Source: Bacteroidia bacterium (GTDB taxonomy: Bacteria > Bacteroidota > Bacteroidia > Bacteroidales > UBA12481). Taken from it: DNA of 5,122 nucleotides. A model generated the notes under the pieces. The model ran no database searches. It was not told the origin of the DNA and saw only the letters and a list, made by a program, of their open reading frames with translations. A program made the translations under genes and the position numbers. How positions within the stretch are numbered: the stretch's first letter is position 1; every line of letters begins with the position of its first letter. The stretch covers positions 1-5,122 of the forward strand of contig JAPLDV010000635.1 in NCBI GenBank assembly GCA_026391235.1. Direction: 5' to 3'. This document shows, in pieces, positions 1 through 5,122 of this stretch.

Positions 1-116
1 TAATTCGATTTTGCAGTAAGGACTTCTACTTCAAATTCCCTGGGATGATGAGCGATCACCTCAAGCGTTTGCTTACCTATAGAGCCTGTCGATCCCAGGA
101 TGGCAATCCGCTTCAT
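1..116 (-). CDS. dxr: 1-deoxy-D-xylulose-5-phosphate reductoisomerase, N-terminal fragment
   Basis: The first 38 codons are visible; the rest lies beyond the left edge. The product begins [20 protein letters not shown], the characteristic N-terminus of DXR (IspC), with the NADPH-binding loop GSTGSIG at residues 8-14. The enzyme converts 1-deoxy-D-xylulose 5-phosphate to 2-C-methyl-D-erythritol 4-phosphate, the first committed step of the MEP isoprenoid pathway, in the cytosol. The ATG (116-114) shares one base with the TAA stop of the upstream M23 peptidase gene (TAATG), so translation is probably coupled and the two genes cotranscribed. There is no separate promoter or terminator between them. 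The start is well supported because the conserved N-terminus begins within three residues of it. Identification is confident despite the short fragment; nothing can be said about the catalytic domain. Confidence 0.95.
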   Translation of the reverse strand, partial: MKRIAILGSTGSIGKQTLEVIAHHPREFEVEVLTAKSN

Positions 117-979
117 TATTCAAATGCGATAAAGTGTTCAGGATCAAGCGGTTTTCCCAGGTGCCATAATTCAAAATGAAGATGAGGACCTGTTGTCAGT
201 TCACCTGTATTTCCCACAGTAGCAATCACTTCGCCTGCCCTGACACGGTCACCCACCTTTTTAAACAGCTCCTTGTTGTGTTTATAAACGGAAACCAGGT
301 TATGATCATGCTGAATCTGCATGGTAAACCCGGTTTCAGTTGTAAAGTCGGAGAGGATAACTGTTCCATCCAGAACCGCCTTAATGCCCTGATTGCTGGC
401 AGTAGCTATATCCACTCCGTAATGGCCATTTGCATAATCGAAGTGAGCCATCAGGAGTCCGCGCACCGGCGGGAAAAAATAGAGCTGGTTAAGGTTCTGG
501 TTTTCGGGAGCCGTATTTTGGGGGTTTACGTTAAAACGCTGCGCTTTTTCCACATCGATTCTAAGAAGAGAATCATCGGTTGAGCGGATATCGGAGATCT
601 CACGGGTGGAAATCTTTGAAGTCCCCTCATCGGTGCTGTGAGTTTTCGGCTCACCACCGTTGATAATTGTAATAAGGTTTTCTATGAATTGATCTTTGAG
701 AGCCAACTGGTAGTCCAGGGAATCAAGGCGAAGGGCATTCATCCTGATATTACGGGTCATCTCGGCTTTTGGATATCCCGGAATCAACTGTTTCAGAGGG
801 GTATACACAACAAGTACAACTACGATAGCCGTATAAATGGTAATCGATACAGCGAGTGCATTAATAACGTTCATCCGGGAAAGTTTCATTTGCCAAACCT
901 CCTCAAAGGAAGTTTCGCGCATGATTACCAGCCGGTATTTACTTTTAAGTTTATGAACCAGTTTTTTCTTCTCAGCCAT
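116..979 (-). CDS. Membrane-anchored M23 family peptidoglycan metallopeptidase
   Basis: This is a 287-residue zinc endopeptidase expected to cleave peptide cross-links in the periplasmic murein or to activate other murein hydrolases. Residues 1-37 are basic and cytoplasmic (start [20 protein letters not shown]). One membrane helix lies at about 38-60. A periplasmic linker, partly helical, covers about 70-165. The M23/LytM domain spans about 166-285. Zinc ligands are intact: H186 and D190 in HYGVD, and H268 in GPHLHFE. The likely catalytic histidines H234 (YKH) and H266 are also present, so the enzyme appears active. The same frame stays open upstream to 1204, but that extension would be read from GGTATCR repeats and the opposite strand of the tRNA gene. 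The ATG at 979 is therefore chosen; it follows a -7 promoter box at 1004-1011 by about 25 bases. The stop overlaps dxr. The exact substrate bond is unknown. Confidence 0.93.
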   Translation of the reverse strand: MAEKKKLVHKLKSKYRLVIMRETSFEEVWQMKLSRMNVINALAVSITIYTAIVVVLVVYTPLKQLIPGYPKAEMTRNIRMNALRLDSLDYQLALKDQFIENLITIINGGEPKTHSTDEGTSKISTREISDIRSTDDSLLRIDVEKAQRFNVNPQNTAPENQNLNQLYFFPPVRGLLMAHFDYANGHYGVDIATASNQGIKAVLDGTVILSDFTTETGFTMQIQHDHNLVSVYKHNKELFKKVGDRVRAGEVIATVGNTGELTTGPHLHFELWHLGKPLDPEHFIAFE

Positions 980-1003
980 CGGGGCAAAAATTGAACGATG
1001 GGG

Positions 1004-1011
1004 CAAAGATA
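1004..1011 (-). promoter_or_regulatory. Bacteroidota -7 promoter box for the M23 peptidase gene
   Basis: On the minus strand this reads TATCTTTG, a full match to the Bacteroidota sigma-ABfr -7 consensus TAnnTTTG. It would start transcription near 995-1000, about 20 bases before the ATG at 979. No convincing TTG/TTTG -33 element is found 19-21 bases upstream, because that position falls inside the heptamer repeat (1019-1090). The same octamer is used by the divergent tRNA promoter. Assigned by motif and position only. Confidence 0.6.
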
Positions 1012-1018
1012 GGAAAAA

Positions 1019-1090
1019 GGTATCAGGTATCGGGTATCGGGTATCAGGCGGCTTTGTCGGAGCGCCTGATACCCGATACCTGATACCCGG
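1019..1090. repeat. Inverted cluster of GGTATCR heptamers
   Basis: The left arm (1019-1050) is four tandem heptamers of GGTATCR (A, G, G, A at the last position) followed by GGCG. The right arm (1063-1090) is the reverse complement of three such heptamers. The innermost 18 bases of each arm (1033-1050 and 1063-1080) pair perfectly around a 12-base loop; over 28 bases 25 match. There is no T tract, and the block sits between the two outward-facing predicted promoters, so neither predicted transcript would contain it. This argues for a DNA-level repeat rather than a terminator. Its function and its copy number in the genome are unknown. It could be a REP-like palindromic repeat, a regulator-binding array or a replication-slippage product. 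Confidence 0.85.
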
Positions 1091-1123
1091 CATCCGGAAA
1101 CTTGCAAAGATATTTTTCTGTAA

Positions 1124-1155
1124 TTGCGTACCGTGGGGAAAAAAGACTATCTTTG
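1124..1155 (+). promoter_or_regulatory. Bacteroidota-type promoter of the tRNA-fMet gene
   Basis: The -7 box TATCTTTG (1148-1155) matches TAnnTTTG exactly. A TTG at 1124-1126 stands 21 bases upstream, a suitable -33 element for the primary sigma factor of this phylum. Transcription would begin near 1160, giving a short leader of about nine bases before the tRNA at 1169 for RNase P removal. Inferred from motif and spacing. Confidence 0.7.
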
Positions 1156-1168
1156 TGTCCGCAAACAA

Positions 1169-1241
<73 letters not shown>

Positions 1242-1246
1242 CAAAG

Positions 1247-1282
1247 AAAAGCCTCCTGATTCGGATTAGTCAGGAGGCTTTT
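1247..1282. terminator. Bidirectional intrinsic terminator between tRNA-fMet and the toxin gene
   Basis: A perfect 13-base inverted repeat (AAAAGCCTCCTGA at 1247-1259, its complement at 1270-1282) encloses a 10-base loop. On the plus strand the GC-rich stem ends in TTTTGATTTT, five bases after the tRNA. On the minus strand it ends in TTTTCTTT, downstream of the toxin stop at 1329. It can therefore end both convergent transcripts. The 46 bases between it and the toxin stop hold nothing else recognisable. Confidence 0.88.
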
Positions 1283-1328
1283 GATTTTCACTCATTCATC
1301 AGACCTTTAAAAACCGTGTTAGCTGTTA

Positions 1329-1733
1329 CTACTTCATCCAATTTGCAATTTCAAGACCTTTGATTCGCTTGAAATGGTCGGTGTTATTGGTTATCAACTG
1401 GAGCTCACTGGTCATCGCAATACCGGCAATCAAAGTATCCGTGTGACCAATCTCTGTACCCTTGGTTCGGAGGTCAGCCTGAATGGATGCTGCCATTTTT
1501 GCCATAGGTGGGGTAAGTGGAATAACCTTGTTTAATGCTACAAATTCCTCAAACTTTTTCAGTTGTTTCCTTGCGTCTTTGTATAACAGACCATTGAGGA
1601 CTTCGTAATAAGTTATGATGCTTATACTTATGAAGCCATATTCCTTCAAATATTCGTCGACCTTTTCAACAACTTTTGGGTTGCCCCTAAAAAATTCCGA
1701 TAGAATATCGGTGTCAAGCATTGAAGACTTCAT
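1329..1733 (-). CDS. PIN-domain ribonuclease toxin, VapC-like
   Basis: This 134-residue protein is a single PIN domain, the usual size for VapC toxins, which are Mg2+-dependent endoribonucleases acting on tRNA or rRNA. The expected acidic active-site residues are visible: D7 in MLDTDILSEFF, E44 in YYEVLNG, D99 in HTDTLIAGIA, and D119 in the NNTDHF motif, typical of the PIN C-terminal part. The active site therefore looks intact. The ATG at 1733 overlaps the TGA of the preceding antitoxin gene (ATGA), the usual coupling in type II toxin-antitoxin pairs. Transcription would end at the hairpin 1247-1282. The RNA target is not predictable from the sequence. Confidence 0.92.
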   Translation of the reverse strand: MKSSMLDTDILSEFFRGNPKVVEKVDEYLKEYGFISISIITYYEVLNGLLYKDARKQLKKFEEFVALNKVIPLTPPMAKMAASIQADLRTKGTEIGHTDTLIAGIAMTSELQLITNNTDHFKRIKGLEIANWMK

Positions 1734-1969
1734 AATTCAATGTTACGGTCAAAGAGTTTCGACCTGGCTTTTATTGTCTGATCAAGAAAGTCTGAATAAT
1801 CTTTACTGCTCATATCACCGAAGGCACCGCCAAATGAGAGTATCTTCTTCCGCAACTTTTCAGACTGTTTGGCAGGAGGTGTCATCGAATGAACAAACTG
1901 ATAGAGTTCCTCCAGCCGGCTAACCGGAACATCTTTAATCTCTTTTAATATGGCGTTTAATGTCAACAT
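1730..1969 (-). CDS. Antitoxin partner of the PIN-domain toxin (VapB-like role)
   Basis: This is a 79-residue protein starting MLTLNAILKEIKDVPVSRLE. It resembles the small Bacteroidota proteins that precede PIN toxins: an N-terminal segment about LP/VP-x-x-RLEELYxFVHS (near residues 14-28), a basic RKKILSF segment, and a C-terminal region SKDYSDFLDQTIKARSKLFDRNI likely to wrap and neutralise the toxin. I do not see a clear AbrB or RHH DNA-binding fold, so the family name is left open and the role is inferred mainly from the ATGA overlap with the toxin. The ATG at 1969 is chosen over a TTG at 2056 that directly follows the regulator stop. It has AGAAGG just upstream and a possible -7 box at 1988-1995. 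The upstream in-frame 29 codons are discussed as a finding. Confidence 0.8.
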   Translation of the reverse strand: MLTLNAILKEIKDVPVSRLEELYQFVHSMTPPAKQSEKLRKKILSFGGAFGDMSSKDYSDFLDQTIKARSKLFDRNIEL

Positions 1970-1987
1970 GGCCTTCTGAATTTGTGT

Positions 1988-1995
1988 CAAAGGTA
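1988..1995 (-). promoter_or_regulatory. Possible -7 promoter box for the toxin-antitoxin pair
   Basis: The minus strand reads TACCTTTG, a full match to TAnnTTTG, ending about 18 bases before the antitoxin ATG at 1969. No good TTG -33 element is found at the expected distance, so this is weaker than the tRNA promoter. The absence of a hairpin between the response-regulator stop (2057) and this box means read-through from the kinase operon is also possible. Confidence 0.4.
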
Positions 1996-2056
1996 ACGCA
2001 ATAATCGTTTCGATTTCAGTTGAACTATAATCATAACCGGCATTAAAACCTGTCAA

Positions 2057-2800
2057 TTATAATATTCTTTTGTTTAATTCTTCCCTCCGTGTTCTCGAAA
2101 TCGGCACCGACGAACCGTCACTCATCTTCAGATATCCGCCATCGCGCTTTACCAGTGTCTTTACATGAATGGAATTAACCAGATGTGATTGGTGGGTGCT
2201 GATAAAACCGCAGGATTCCAGCGCCAGTTCGAACTCCTTGAGGGTACGGGTAACCATGATGACTGCACCGGATTCCAGAAAAAAGCGCGTATAGTTTGAC
2301 TCCGACTGGCAACGGATGATTTCCCGCAACGGGATAAAGTCGATTTTATCCTCCTGCGGCAGGGCAATCCGCTTGTCCTGATCGGTACGTTTCTGGTTAT
2401 CGACCAGGTTCCGCAGACGGACGTTTTCCTCCCTGATACTGATCGATTCTATCGCACGGTTCACACTCTCGATCAGCTTATAGAGATCGATCGGTTTTAG
2501 CAGATAATCCAGGGCATTGAACTGAAAGGCCCGGAAAGCATACTCGTCATAGGCTGTTACAAAGATGATCCCGAACCTGATCTCCTTAACCTTTTCAAGC
2601 ATGGTGAATATGTCGCCTCCCGGCATGCGTACATCAAGGAAAACCAGGTCGGGATTGAGGGAATTGATCTTTTCCAGCGCCTCGTCGTTGGTAGCTGCCT
2701 CACCGATGATGAGCACCTGGGGACAATACAAATGGAGCAACCCGATCAGGTTTTCACGGTTGGCAGGCTTATCTTCCACCACAAGAGCCCGGACTTTCAT
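2057..2800 (-). CDS. LytTR-family response regulator
   Basis: This 247-residue cytoplasmic transcription regulator is of normal length for the family. The receiver domain covers about 1-120: acidic pair E9-D10, phosphoacceptor D56 in FLDVRMP, T82 in FVTAYDE, and K102 in LLKPID, all intact. A short linker (about 120-145) leads to a LytTR DNA-binding domain (about 148-247), recognisable from DFIPLREIIRCQSESNYTRF and the later HQSHLVN and PISRTRREEL segments. Phosphorylation by the adjacent kinase should promote dimerisation and binding to direct repeats. Its ATG (2800) overlaps the kinase TGA by ATGA, showing tight coupling. Target promoters are not identifiable here; the operon promoter lies beyond the right edge. 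It is not an AgrA/LytR orthologue in any precise sense, so no symbol is given. Confidence 0.95.
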   Translation of the reverse strand: MKVRALVVEDKPANRENLIGLLHLYCPQVLIIGEAATNDEALEKINSLNPDLVFLDVRMPGGDIFTMLEKVKEIRFGIIFVTAYDEYAFRAFQFNALDYLLKPIDLYKLIESVNRAIESISIREENVRLRNLVDNQKRTDQDKRIALPQEDKIDFIPLREIIRCQSESNYTRFFLESGAVIMVTRTLKEFELALESCGFISTHQSHLVNSIHVKTLVKRDGGYLKMSDGSSVPISRTRREELNKRIL

Positions 2801-3855
2801 ATCGCTGATTTTTGCATTGGCAGTCTAAAGGTAACGGTTGTGCCGGAAATTTTCGAAGAAACTTCTCCATACGGATTCCGGTTGGAAACTTCCACCGAAA
2901 CCTCCTCTCCATACTGCTCTTTCATCAGCCGGATCCGCTGGAGGGTCAGTTTCCATCCTAGTCCGAGGCCCTCCTTTTCCGGCCGGGAACCGGGGTGATA
3001 GCCCGGTCCGTTATCGGTTACTTCACAGATCAGGTGGTTATCCTCCAAACGAAAATCTATTTCGATTTTACCTGCTTCGCCAAGCGAGGAGATCCCATGG
3101 ATAACGGCATTCTCAACATGCGGCTGGATCAGGAGCTGCGGAATCTCGATGGTGGCGGGGTCAATAGACGGATTCACCTGAATTTCAAAAGTAAATGGAG
3201 ATCCCAGTTGTTCCAATAAAAGATAATTCCGGATCATATCGATCTCCTCATTCAACCCGATCACCGGTTTTGATGACTGGGTGAGGATGGTCCGCACCAG
3301 GTCGCCAAACCGCGCCAGGTACAGGCTCGCCTCCTGATTTTTTCCCCGGTTCACCAGGTTCTGGATCGAGCCCAGGGCATTGAACAGAAAATGCGGGTTC
3401 ATACGTGAACGGACCGCATCTACCTCCAGCTGGGCGATTTTCCGTTTGAGATTCATGCGTGCTTCCTTGCGTTTTGACCGGATACGGATAATTAAAATGA
3501 TGAGTAACGATAAGACAAATGCCCCTCCAAGCGAGTACCAGAAAACCTTGAGATTTATGGTTTTCGCCTCTGAGACATTGGAAACCGGCCAGGTAATGAG
3601 GTTAACGAGATCCAACATTCCATAGGAAGCAATATGGCCGGATGGATCGATCACCATAATATCGCTCGGCAGTGTCGCAAGAAATTCCGAAAGTTCCGGA
3701 TTCTTTTCGCTGCCAGCTAATAGGATGATGTTTTTGCCGTTGAGCCTGGTTTTAATCAATTCCCTTTCCACATCATTCTTTGCCCAAATGCAGAACAGGA
3801 CATTATCGTTGTATTTTTTAACATAGGTTTCAACTTCGGAAATAGATCTGGCCAT
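2797..3855 (-). CDS. LytS-type sensor histidine kinase with degenerate thioredoxin-like N-terminus
   Basis: There are 352 residues from ATG 3855. Residues about 5-90 look like a thioredoxin fold: VLFCIWAKNDVERE (19-32) matches the FWAxWCxPC strand-helix of TlpA proteins, and LPSDIMVIDPSGHI (62-75) matches the cis-proline/ID-x-x-G segment. Both redox cysteines are absent. One membrane helix lies at about 104-124, followed by a basic coiled stretch. The His_kinase domain has RMNPHFLFNALGSIQN (151-166, phosphoacceptor H155), the N box QPHVENAVIHG (244-254), G1 DNGPG (281-285), and G2 GLGLG (297-300), where the Asn usual in this family is missing. No signal peptide precedes the supposedly external domain. 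An in-frame TGA at 3864-3862 bars extension, and the start overlaps the upstream gene by 26 bases. It is probably the C-terminal part of a longer receptor. It pairs with the LytTR regulator. Confidence 0.88.
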   Translation of the reverse strand: MARSISEVETYVKKYNDNVLFCIWAKNDVERELIKTRLNGKNIILLAGSEKNPELSEFLATLPSDIMVIDPSGHIASYGMLDLVNLITWPVSNVSEAKTINLKVFWYSLGGAFVLSLLIILIIRIRSKRKEARMNLKRKIAQLEVDAVRSRMNPHFLFNALGSIQNLVNRGKNQEASLYLARFGDLVRTILTQSSKPVIGLNEEIDMIRNYLLLEQLGSPFTFEIQVNPSIDPATIEIPQLLIQPHVENAVIHGISSLGEAGKIEIDFRLEDNHLICEVTDNGPGYHPGSRPEKEGLGLGWKLTLQRIRLMKEQYGEEVSVEVSNRNPYGEVSSKISGTTVTFRLPMQKSAI

Positions 3856-3861
3856 TTTTGT
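3830..3861 (-). other. Candidate frame-change window joining the sensor and kinase frames
   Basis: In this interval both the upstream frame (ending in TGA 3832-3830) and the kinase frame (opened after TGA 3864-3862) are free of stops. A +1 change anywhere here yields one continuous protein. Candidate sites on the minus strand are the A5 run (3859-3855) and TTTCC (3842-3838). Removing one base from the latter gives NGQIY(F/S)EVETYVKKY, which aligns naturally with the lead-in to a thioredoxin domain. Whether this is an assembly error, mutation, recoding or a genuine start-stop overlap is unresolved. Confidence 0.5.
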
Positions 3862-5122
3862 TCATTTTGAGATATTTCTCGTACAGGAGCCGCTGGTACT
3901 CTGTTCCCGGATACAAATCGGCAAAACGAAGATAGATCTTGTCATCAAAGAAGGGTGGGTAATCGGAGAGTGCTCGATCGGCCTGCATCGCTCTGAAACA
4001 GTATAAATCCCACCCGGTTAAAATTACCACTGATGTATCAAAATAATCTGTGTATGCAGCACCAATATCATACATATATGCCCTGACCAGGTAATCAAGA
4101 AACACCTTATAGGCATACGATTTATAGCCATCCGGGTTTCCGAGGAATTTCCTGAACTTTGGGAGACTATCATGGGCGTTTTTGTATTCGAACATTATGG
4201 CGCGAACAATCTCGTCAAGCTGATGGGCGTACATGGTGTATTTGTCCTCCATCTCCCTGAATTTCCTGAATTCCTCGTCAACATTTAAGCTTTGCTGCGC
4301 CAGGTATTGCATATTGTTTCGGATATTCTGAATAGATTTAACAGGATCTCCAGGTACGCTTGCACTCAACAGCTGATTAAGTAATTTTTGCTCCGGCGAA
4401 TGGGCTCCCCCGAATTCAATGGTCTTCAGGTTGATCAGGTCAGCGGTAAAACTCACTGAATCTCCCGGCCTGACATAAATACGGATCGAATTTGTATCCC
4501 TGGGTGAAAACTCCATGGCAACCTGTCCTGAGGGAATGTCTAAATCAAAATCTAGGGAAAACTTACCTTGCGAGACTGGTTTGATCGAAACCGACTCCCT
4601 GGAAAATCCGCTGCCGGGTAAGTATGCCGATAATGTCCGGTTACCGATGTTTGACAATGAACCCGTGATGTTAACCTTGCTGCTTTTACTATCCGAGTGG
4701 TACGTATTAATAATTTCAACCTGCCCCAGCATCATCTGAGGTAAGCTTTCTTCTTCCGGATAATATCCGTATACATAGGTGGGCAAATAGCCAGGATAGC
4801 TGATGTGTAAGGGATAGCCAAATGAATTCGGCCAATAGATGACCATATCAGTAATGGTGTCCTTTGCAGCAAAACCGGGGGAGGCAATGTCACCATTCCG
4901 AAAAGTATAGGCCCTTTTAAGTAAAATCGTATCCAACAGACCCGGGAAGATCGACCTGACCGGCCATGTATTTATTCGTGAAACACGGTTCTTACCTGAC
5001 TCAATGCTTAAGGAATCGACGAATGTTTCGGGAATAGCGGGGAAAAATTCATGGATCAGATACCTGTATTTCTGGATTCCAAACTGGAGTCCAATCCAGG
5101 CATAATTAACATCCTTTTTAAT
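3830..5122 (-). CDS. TlpA-like extracytoplasmic protein (DUF4369-like plus helical region), N-terminus missing
   Basis: The frame is open to the right edge, giving 430 visible residues. A TTG at 4936 is not the start, since coding-like sequence continues beyond it (for example AWIGLQFGIQKYRYLIHEFF near the visible N-terminus). Visible residues about 1-145 are unrecognised, rich in Tyr and Pro. Residues about 150-252 form a beta-sandwich like DUF4369: VNITGSLSNIGNRTLSAYL, GKFSLDFDL, then YVRPGDSVSF (PGDS at 219-222) and IEFGGAHSPEQKLLNQLL. A helical region follows (about 255-420), ending RFADLYPGTEYQRLLYEKYL. In TlpA-like proteins of this phylum the same order is followed by a thioredoxin domain. 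Here the protein stops at KNGQIYFRS, and a thioredoxin-like segment appears instead in the overlapping kinase frame. It is probably exported, though the signal peptide is outside the window. Its likely role is the ligand- or stress-sensing portion of the kinase. Confidence 0.75.
   Translation of the reverse strand: MKKDVNYAWIGLQFGIQKYRYLIHEFFPAIPETFVDSLSIESGKNRVSRINTWPVRSIFPGLLDTILLKRAYTFRNGDIASPGFAAKDTITDMVIYWPNSFGYPLHISYPGYLPTYVYGYYPEEESLPQMMLGQVEIINTYHSDSKSSKVNITGSLSNIGNRTLSAYLPGSGFSRESVSIKPVSQGKFSLDFDLDIPSGQVAMEFSPRDTNSIRIYVRPGDSVSFTADLINLKTIEFGGAHSPEQKLLNQLLSASVPGDPVKSIQNIRNNMQYLAQQSLNVDEEFRKFREMEDKYTMYAHQLDEIVRAIMFEYKNAHDSLPKFRKFLGNPDGYKSYAYKVFLDYLVRAYMYDIGAAYTDYFDTSVVILTGWDLYCFRAMQADRALSDYPPFFDDKIYLRFADLYPGTEYQRLLYEKYLKMNKNGQIYFRS

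Noticed and set aside
176..994. Plus-strand open frames opposite the M23 gene
   Set aside because: They are antisense to a gene with all catalytic residues conserved and show no recognisable protein features.
1019..1090. Heptamer palindrome as an intrinsic terminator or a CRISPR-like repeat
   Set aside because: There is no T tract, it lies upstream of both predicted transcription starts, and there are no regularly spaced unique spacers.
2161..3625. Other open frames within the regulator and kinase genes
   Set aside because: They overlap well-supported conserved domains in the minus-strand frames and contain no recognisable motifs.
4936..4938. TTG at 4936 as the start of the TlpA-like protein
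   Set aside because: The frame stays open for 62 more codons to the window edge with protein-like sequence, so the true start lies outside.

Overview
The window looks like a chromosomal segment of a Bacteroidota bacterium, probably an environmental Bacteroidales-like lineage. Three lines of evidence support this. The promoters carry a -7 box of the TAnnTTTG type. The tRNA has no encoded CCA. The protein families are typical of the phylum: a LytS/LytTR pair without a HAMP domain, a DUF4369/TlpA-like extracytoplasmic protein, and a membrane-anchored M23 peptidase overlapping dxr. All protein genes lie on the minus strand; only the tRNA is on the plus strand.

Layout from left to right: (1) the first 38 codons of dxr (1-116), running off the left edge; (2) an M23 cell-wall metallopeptidase (116-979) whose stop overlaps the dxr start as TAATG, so the two are probably cotranscribed; (3) a divergent intergenic region (980-1168) with a near-perfect -7 box for each side and, between them, an inverted cluster of GGTATCR heptamers; (4) an initiator tRNA-fMet (1169-1241) followed by a strong hairpin that can terminate transcription from both sides; (5) a VapBC-like toxin-antitoxin pair (1329-1969) with an ATGA overlap; (6) a LytTR response regulator (2057-2800) overlapping by ATGA a LytS-type sensor kinase (2797-3855); (7) a large extracytoplasmic-type protein (3830-5122) open at the right edge.

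The most interesting part is the right half. The kinase begins with a degenerate thioredoxin fold that would need to be outside the membrane, yet it has no signal sequence. The upstream protein has a DUF4369-like beta-sandwich and a helical region, and it stops exactly where the thioredoxin fold should begin. Its last residues resemble the lead-in to such a domain. Together they read as one large receptor kinase (extracytoplasmic TlpA-like sensor, one membrane helix, LytS kinase) split by a +1 frame change within 3830-3861. The kinase would signal to the LytTR regulator. Whether the split is a sequencing error, a mutation, a recoding site or a real two-gene arrangement cannot be decided from this window alone.

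No CRISPR array, insertion sequence or integrase is visible, and no stretch longer than 300 bases lacks a gene.
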